Origin: Flavobacterium hercynium
Lineage (GTDB): Bacteria > Bacteroidota > Bacteroidia > Flavobacteriales > Flavobacteriaceae
Assembly: GCF_002217285.1 (NCBI RefSeq)
Contig: NZ_MUGW01000026.1
Location: 1 to 64,000, forward strand
DNA: 64,000 nt
Direction of reading: 5' to 3'
The notes beneath the pieces are model-generated. The model did not search any database and was not told where the DNA came from. It worked only from the letters and a program-made list of their open reading frames with translations. Of this stretch, positions 59,701 through 64,000 are shown in pieces. Numbering within the stretch: position 1 is the stretch's first letter; the number at the start of each line of letters is the position of its first letter. A program made the translations under genes and the position numbers.

Positions 59701-62223
59701 GATAAAAAAGTGACGCTGATGATTCATACCTACATCGACGAAACAGAACAAACTGCGTTAACAACTAGTGAAAAACCATTCAAAGCCTATTTAGAATCGT
59801 CTATTAAATTGATGGAGCCTTTGGCAAAAGAATTAGGTTTAGACTTAGATACGCAAACCAGCGAAGTAATAGACATTGCCTATACCAAATTCAGCAAAAA
59901 CAATACCTTGATCGGAAGTCCGGAATCGTGCCAGAACATGCTGTTTAATATTCAGCGTATTGGGGTAACAGAAGTCGCTTGCCTGGTTGATTTTGGTGTA
60001 GAAAACGAAAAAGTATTAGCAGGATTAGAAAAAATTGTTGAAGCTAAAACGCTGTACCACGCTCAAGTTGAATTGGCAAAAATAGTAGATGCTGAAAGCC
60101 AGCGAACAGAATTAGACCTGATTGATGCGCATCAGCTAACGCACGTTCAAATGACGCCATCGCAATCTAAGCTTACGATCGATTTGTATCAACAGTCAAA
60201 ACAATCAAAAGCAAGAGATTTATCTTCTGTACGTCATTGGTTAATAGGTGGAGAGCCTTTGAACAAAGACCTTATGGAAAATTTAAGTACGCTAACCGAT
60301 TGTAAGTTGTACAATATGTATGGTCCAACAGAAACAACCGTTTGGTCTGCATGGAGAGCCATAACCAAAGATGATTTTAAAATAGGAGCACCTATTCACA
60401 ATACCAATTTATTACTCTTAAACGAATACGAACAGCAAGTTCCTGTTGGTGTTGTAGGAGAACTTTACATTGGCGGATTAGGCGTAGCAAAAGGCTATTA
60501 CAACAACAGCGAGCTTACCAATAAAAGTTTTAAAGAAGTCGCAAATGCTTATTTTGGAAACAGCCGTTTCTACAAAACAGGTGATTTAATGCGAATGAAA
60601 GCCAATGGTACTTTTGAATATATTGGTAGAAAAGATAATCAGGTAAAAGTAAACGGATATCGTGTAGAACCAGGCGAAATAGAAAGTGTACTTTCTAAAT
60701 TATCAGGTGTTAAGGATGCAAAAGTTATTGCCATTACAGAGAACAATGCCACACATTTAGCCGCTTATGTGGTTAAAGAAGATATTGTTTACGGAGACTA
60801 CAAAGCACTTCCTGCTGAAAAGCAAGCGAGACCTTTTCATTTTCCTGACGGAAGCGTAGTGTACCATCAATCAGATCGTCAGTTGGCGATGCTGTATACT
60901 GAAATATTTGAAGACGGAATTTATTTTAAACACGGTATTTCTATCCCTGAAAATGGTTTGGTGCTGGATGTTGGTTCAAACGTGGGAGGTTTTTGTATCG
61001 ATGTCAATCAAAGACAGCCAAGCGCTTCTATTATTGCTTTTGAACCAATCCCGCAGATTTTTTCAGCATTAAAACAAAACTTTGAACACCGCCAGATCAA
61101 AGGACGAATTTTGAATTATGGTGTATCCAACAAAAAAGAAAGTGTTGTATTTAACTATTATCCAGAAATGTCCGGTTTATCAGGAAGATTTGCCGATCAG
61201 GAAACGATTGTAAACGCAGTTGGAAAATACATTGAATACAATAAAGAATCATCTACAGATGATGCCAAGTTATCGGGTGAAGATCATAAAGTAGTACAAT
61301 CTTTTTATGATACGATTGAGGAATCAAACGGATTGTCTGAAGAGTACAAACAATACATTTCTTCTTTGTACCAAACTGAAGAAGTAGAATGTCAATTAAC
61401 AACCATTTCAGCAGTTATTGATGATTTCAACATTCAATCGATTGATTTACTAAAAGTCGATGCTGAAAAAAGTGAATGTCTGGTTTTAGAAGGAATTAGA
61501 GCCGAACATTGGCCTATGATTCATCAGCTAGCGATCGAGGTAGATGGAGACAACAACTTAAACGCAATTTTAAGTTTACTTCGAGAGAAAAACTACGAAG
61601 TACAAGTCGATGAATTGGTCATGAGCGATGCCAGTACACAGAATGATGAAAATACCTATATGTTGTACGCTGTTAATCCTAATTTCTCAGTGAAAGAAAA
61701 AGAGATAGCTATACAAAGTTTCGGAACACAAATTGACGAAAAAGTGATTAGTGAATTTTTGAAAAAGAAATTACCGGATTATATGAACCCAAGAGACATT
61801 ATCCTGGTGCCATCTATTCCGTTAATGGAAAATGGAAAGGTAAACATGGTGAAGTTAAAGGAAATTCAGCCTCAAAAAGCAGATACTACGACTACAGCTA
61901 CATTGAGCAACCAATTAGAATTAGACATTTACCGCATTTGGTGCGAAGTTTTAAAACGCGAAAATATTCCGTATCACGTGAGCATTTTTGAAGCAGGTGG
62001 AAGTTCTATCGAAATTGTATTGCTGCACGAAAAAATGCAAACCGAATTTAAGGCAACTTTTTCGCTAATAGAACTTTTCCGTAATCCGAGTATTCCACAA
62101 CAAGCCAAATTAATTCAGAATGCCATTAATCAAAGCGGGGAGACAGGAAGCGAAGACGCGATCAAGAAAGCAGTAAACAAAGGATTATCCAGAAGAAACG
62201 CAAGAGCAAATAAAATTAACTGA
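56749..62223 (+). CDS. NRPS module with doubly interrupted adenylation domain (C-A[monooxygenase, FkbM methyltransferase]-PCP)
   Basis: A 1824-residue NRPS. Order: TubC-type N-terminal docking helix bundle (~1-60); condensation domain with TMHHIASDGWSMG near 205; A domain with A3 FTSGTTGKPKG (~685) and A4 NFDISVLEL; an inserted FMN luciferase-like monooxygenase (~765-1105: FSVMFFGAD, WTPERHFGEFGG, GLSIASGWHPND); A5 YNMYGPTETT, A7 YKTGDLM, A8 GRKDNQVKVNGYRVEPGE (~1295-1312); an inserted FkbM-type methyltransferase (~1345-1645: LDVGSNVGGFCIDV, IAFEPIPQIF, LLKVDAEKSE); A10 ENGKVNM; PCP Ser near 1750 in AGGSSIE. Hand-read code DILQLGMVWK is glycine-like. Predicted product unit: alpha-oxidised, possibly O-methylated glycine. 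Confidence 0.9.
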   Translation: MGNLSIKEHLTALIQQGINFEVSQDKLLVKGDLSIVNDEQKQFLRENKEAIIALIQNQTRETITIEKVAKSVSLPLSFSQQGLWLLDKINNGSSHYNLTSTFKLTGKINYEALNKTFNTILQRHESLRSYFFVDESGEPIQNVQTVNEYHVAVEDVNALSQNTQQYIIEVVEQETFKIFDLSKDVLLSIRLLMISNEEHILVVTMHHIASDGWSMGVLIKEFNILYNSYRKDEPNPLDDLSIQYSDYAHWQRQWFKGEVLEEQTNYWKKQLADLPVLHGLPLDKVRPLTQSFNGDTYHSVLDKNTLKGLQDLCQSEVATLFMGIHAAFSTLLSRYSNETDIVVGSPIANREKAEIADLVGFFMNLLVLRSDLSQKPSFRELIRQSKTMLESAYEYQQMPFEKLVQELDGKRNLSHNPLFQILLTLQNTDQDALALADLVMEPVNYKVANSAKYDLSLNVTETANGLTLAWEYNSDLFEAQTISSMADHFNTLLASLLSNPDENVFKANLIGQNETTEIYQHLKGEALDFTKNENAISLFEYQIKNTPDRTAVTCNDIAYTYEEVGDKVDAIATLLANKGVKQGDKVGICLVRSVEMVATIFACFKLGACYIPLDPVYSSERINQIIEDAEPKSIVTLKPLKELFLNKLTKETFVFVDDLQVQTATQLIGVDYSDDDSAYIIFTSGTTGKPKGIEVSQGNLNNLLYSLDVSYGSKDTQKWLAQTSINFDISVLELIWTISRGHSIVLQQSNPFKLLAHERLVPAKKLDFSVMFFGADNKQEHKYDLLLDTAKYIDNNDFTAIWTPERHFGEFGGAFPSPSVLSAALAVLTKNISIRSGSVVLPLQDPIRVAEEWSIVDNLSNGRVGLSIASGWHPNDFVFANSDYHNRHQEVKDRIKELKSLWRGDAIVRKNGVDKDFTIKIRPLPIQAELPIWVTAAGNPDTFRYAGEIGANVLTHVLGQSVEQLEENIKIYHQALQENGFSIADKKVTLMIHTYIDETEQTALTTSEKPFKAYLESSIKLMEPLAKELGLDLDTQTSEVIDIAYTKFSKNNTLIGSPESCQNMLFNIQRIGVTEVACLVDFGVENEKVLAGLEKIVEAKTLYHAQVELAKIVDAESQRTELDLIDAHQLTHVQMTPSQSKLTIDLYQQSKQSKARDLSSVRHWLIGGEPLNKDLMENLSTLTDCKLYNMYGPTETTVWSAWRAITKDDFKIGAPIHNTNLLLLNEYEQQVPVGVVGELYIGGLGVAKGYYNNSELTNKSFKEVANAYFGNSRFYKTGDLMRMKANGTFEYIGRKDNQVKVNGYRVEPGEIESVLSKLSGVKDAKVIAITENNATHLAAYVVKEDIVYGDYKALPAEKQARPFHFPDGSVVYHQSDRQLAMLYTEIFEDGIYFKHGISIPENGLVLDVGSNVGGFCIDVNQRQPSASIIAFEPIPQIFSALKQNFEHRQIKGRILNYGVSNKKESVVFNYYPEMSGLSGRFADQETIVNAVGKYIEYNKESSTDDAKLSGEDHKVVQSFYDTIEESNGLSEEYKQYISSLYQTEEVECQLTTISAVIDDFNIQSIDLLKVDAEKSECLVLEGIRAEHWPMIHQLAIEVDGDNNLNAILSLLREKNYEVQVDELVMSDASTQNDENTYMLYAVNPNFSVKEKEIAIQSFGTQIDEKVISEFLKKKLPDYMNPRDIILVPSIPLMENGKVNMVKLKEIQPQKADTTTTATLSNQLELDIYRIWCEVLKRENIPYHVSIFEAGGSSIEIVLLHEKMQTEFKATFSLIELFRNPSIPQQAKLIQNAINQSGETGSEDAIKKAVNKGLSRRNARANKIN

Positions 62224-62236
62224 GAAGTTGGAAAAG

Positions 62237-64000
62237 ATGAAACAAGTTACGGAGAATGATATAGCAATCATAGGAATGTCGGGACGTTTTCCTGACGCTA
62301 AGAATATTGAACAATATTGGCAAAATCTCGTTGCAGGTGTAAACAGCATCAATCCCGCAACAGAGGAAGAAATTATTGCTTCAGGTGTTTCTAAAGAAGT
62401 TTTGAACCACAAACGCTTTGTTAATGTGAGTTCAAAATTAGAAGACGCCAAGTATTTTGATGCTGATTTTTTTGGTTTAGCCAATAGCGAAGCCGTAATT
62501 ATGGATCCACAAATCAGGTTGTTGCTGCAAACCAGCTGGCACGCCATCGAAGATGCAGGTTATGACATGAGCAGGTTCGAAGGATCTGTTGCCAACTTTT
62601 GCGGTATGTCGACCAACTCTTATTTAATGAGCGTTCTAAAAACGATATCTCCTACGGAACAAAACGATCTTTTGCTGTACAGAATCTTAAACGAAAAAGA
62701 CTTTCTGGCAACCTGGATATCGTATAAATTAAATCTAACAGGTCCTGCAATGACGGTGCAAACAGCTTGTTCGACTTCATTGCTGGCGGTTCATTTGGCT
62801 TGTCAGAGTTTATTGAGTTACGAATGTGATATGGCTTTGGCGGGAGGTGTATCTTTTGATTCGAATGAGAAAATCGGATACATACACATGCCGGAATCCA
62901 TTTATTCTAAAGATGGTGTTTGCCGTCCTTTTGACAGCAAAGCAACCGGAACCATTAGCGGTGACGGTGTGGGTTCTATTGTATTAAAGAGAGCCACAGA
63001 AGCCCTTAAAGACAATGATCATATTTATGCTTTAATTAAAGGAAGTGCTACCAACAACGATGGCGCAAACAAACAAGGTTATACAACGCCAAGTGTCGAT
63101 TTTCAGCGTGATGTCATTTTAGAAGCCTTGTCTATTGCAGATATTAATCCGGAAACCATCGGAATGATTGAGGCACACGGCACAGGAACGTATATTGGAG
63201 ATCCAATTGAAGTTTCGGCATTAACCGAAGCTTTTAGAGAGTTTACAACAGAAAATCAATACTGTGCGATTGGTTCTGTAAAAAGTAACATTGGACATTT
63301 AGATGCAGCAGCAGGAATAGCTTCTATAATCAAAGCAGCTTTGTGTGTAAATAAAGGTGTTTTAGTACCAAGTCTTAATTTTACGGAAGCCAATCCGGCT
63401 TTAAATTTAAATACATCTCCTTTTTATGTAAGTCAGAAAAATGCCGCCTGGCCAAAACATTTTGAATTACGCAGAGCAGGAGTAACGTCATTAGGCGTTG
63501 GCGGAACAAACGTTCATATCATATTAGAACAGCCACCAGTTATAGTACAGGATGAGGTAGAAAATCATCCGCATGTACTTGCATTATCTTCTTTAAACGA
63601 AGAAAACCTTCAATTACAAAAACAAAAATTACACGATTATATAGATGCAAATGCTAACGTAGCGTCTGCTGATTTAGAGTTTACAAGTCTTTACGGAAGA
63701 AAAGCAATGCCACATCGTTTTACAGCTGTTTTTAAGGATAAAGAAGAATTAAAAACACAACTAAACGGAACACAAAATGATGGTTGTTACGAAGGCTTCG
63801 GTGCAGCAGCACAAAGTATTTTTATGTTTCCGGGTCAAGGAAGTCAATACCATAATATGGCGATTGAATTGTATCAGAGTAATGATGCTTTCAAAAAAGA
63901 CATGGAATATTGTTTTGACTATTTAAAAGCTTTAAGTCCGGTTAATTTCAAAGAAATTATCTTCTCTGAAGAAAATACACTTTTAGACCAGACTGAAAAT
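62237..64000 (+). CDS. Type I polyketide synthase, KS-AT start (3' partial)
   Basis: The frame is open from ATG 62237 to the window end, 588 residues visible. Ketosynthase: IAIIGMSGRFPDAKNIEQYW start, active Cys near 178 in TVQTACSTSLLAVH, His in EAHGTGTYIGDP and SNIGHLDAAAG, the complete triad. An acyltransferase domain begins near residue 530 with FMFPGQGSQYHNM, so it is a cis-AT PKS. It should extend the peptide made by the two preceding NRPS proteins with a malonyl-type unit. Starts 13 bp after the NRPS stop, with GGAAAAG before the ATG. Confidence 0.9.
   Translation, partial: MKQVTENDIAIIGMSGRFPDAKNIEQYWQNLVAGVNSINPATEEEIIASGVSKEVLNHKRFVNVSSKLEDAKYFDADFFGLANSEAVIMDPQIRLLLQTSWHAIEDAGYDMSRFEGSVANFCGMSTNSYLMSVLKTISPTEQNDLLLYRILNEKDFLATWISYKLNLTGPAMTVQTACSTSLLAVHLACQSLLSYECDMALAGGVSFDSNEKIGYIHMPESIYSKDGVCRPFDSKATGTISGDGVGSIVLKRATEALKDNDHIYALIKGSATNNDGANKQGYTTPSVDFQRDVILEALSIADINPETIGMIEAHGTGTYIGDPIEVSALTEAFREFTTENQYCAIGSVKSNIGHLDAAAGIASIIKAALCVNKGVLVPSLNFTEANPALNLNTSPFYVSQKNAAWPKHFELRRAGVTSLGVGGTNVHIILEQPPVIVQDEVENHPHVLALSSLNEENLQLQKQKLHDYIDANANVASADLEFTSLYGRKAMPHRFTAVFKDKEELKTQLNGTQNDGCYEGFGAAAQSIFMFPGQGSQYHNMAIELYQSNDAFKKDMEYCFDYLKALSPVNFKEIIFSEENTLLDQTEN

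Noticed and set aside
62185..62547. Minus-strand frame of 120 residues across the NRPS/PKS junction
   Set aside because: Antisense to the ketosynthase start, which has clear family motifs.
54236..64000. Trans-AT PKS or flexirubin/aryl polyene cluster
   Set aside because: The PKS has an in-line acyltransferase (GQGSQ motif), and no darA/darB-type or aryl polyene gene set is seen.
1..64000. tRNA, rRNA, insertion sequence, prophage or toxin-antitoxin genes
   Set aside because: No T-loop-like GTTCGAATC motifs in a cloverleaf context, no rRNA sequence, and no transposase, integrase or phage-like product among the reading frames.

Overview
The window looks like the chromosome of a Flavobacterium or a close relative in the Flavobacteriaceae (Bacteroidota). 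The evidence is a SprB-repeat adhesin with a type B type IX secretion (T9SS) C-terminal domain next to a PorP/SprF partner, low G+C, weak Shine-Dalgarno sequences, repeated promoter boxes of the Bacteroidota form TAnnTTTG, and a sugar transporter, porins and regulators of types common in that family. I see no tRNA, rRNA, transposase, phage gene or CRISPR array.

Layout. 1-5.4 kb: T9SS adhesin (its 5' end is outside the window) and PorP/SprF protein. 5.5-7.3 kb: HAD phosphatase and acyltransferase. 7.7-10.9 kb: multi-PAS histidine kinase with a single-domain response regulator. 10.9-14.7 kb: alpha/beta hydrolase and ring-cleaving dioxygenase, divergent from a sigma-54 activator. 14.7-26.1 kb: a co-directional run of twelve minus-strand genes. 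It starts at an isochorismatase-type hydrolase behind a good sigma-54-type promoter and includes outer-membrane, amidohydrolase, DoxX, esterase, cupin and TMEM175-type genes plus a kinase/sigma-54 regulator pair. The mix resembles the electrophile/quinone (Mhq) detoxification set of Bacillus. One palindrome (TACGATATATCGTA core) recurs at 12.98, 26.2 and, nearly intact, 29.64 kb. 26.3-32.5 kb: hybrid kinase, Asp-nucleophile hydrolase with a divergent LysR regulator, a FAD monooxygenase fused to DnaJ-like Cys motifs, and a small hydrophilic protein.

32.6-38.0 kb is a tight seven-gene operon: FAD oxidoreductase, methyltransferase, type III polyketide synthase, dehydratase, ketosynthase, acyl carrier protein, phosphopantetheinyl transferase. 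The first three functions parallel the Streptomyces srsABC phenolic-lipid pathway. 38.2-44.5 kb holds nitroreductase, HxlR, NTF2-like, ABM monooxygenase and small exported proteins, plus two paralogous short-chain dehydrogenase/Crp-Fnr cassettes. Each cassette has its own FNR-spaced operator at the same distance from the -7 box. 44.5-50.8 kb: porin/Tat/cupin operon, OmpR-type two-component system, sugar MFS transporter. 50.9-52.5 kb: ArsR, DUF6428-like and ArsC-like genes without a pump in the window.

52.5-54.0 kb is a non-coding array of six copies of a 246-273 bp unit, each packed with inverted repeats. Immediately after it, 54.2 kb to the window end, is the start of a hybrid NRPS-PKS cluster. 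It has a loading-type NRPS module (aromatic-like code), then a module whose adenylation domain is interrupted twice, by a luciferase-like monooxygenase and by an FkbM-type methyltransferase (hand-read code glycine-like), then a type I PKS (KS-AT) that runs off the edge. The doubly interrupted adenylation domain, the type III PKS operon, the paired Crp/Fnr cassettes and the palindromic repeat array are the most interesting items.
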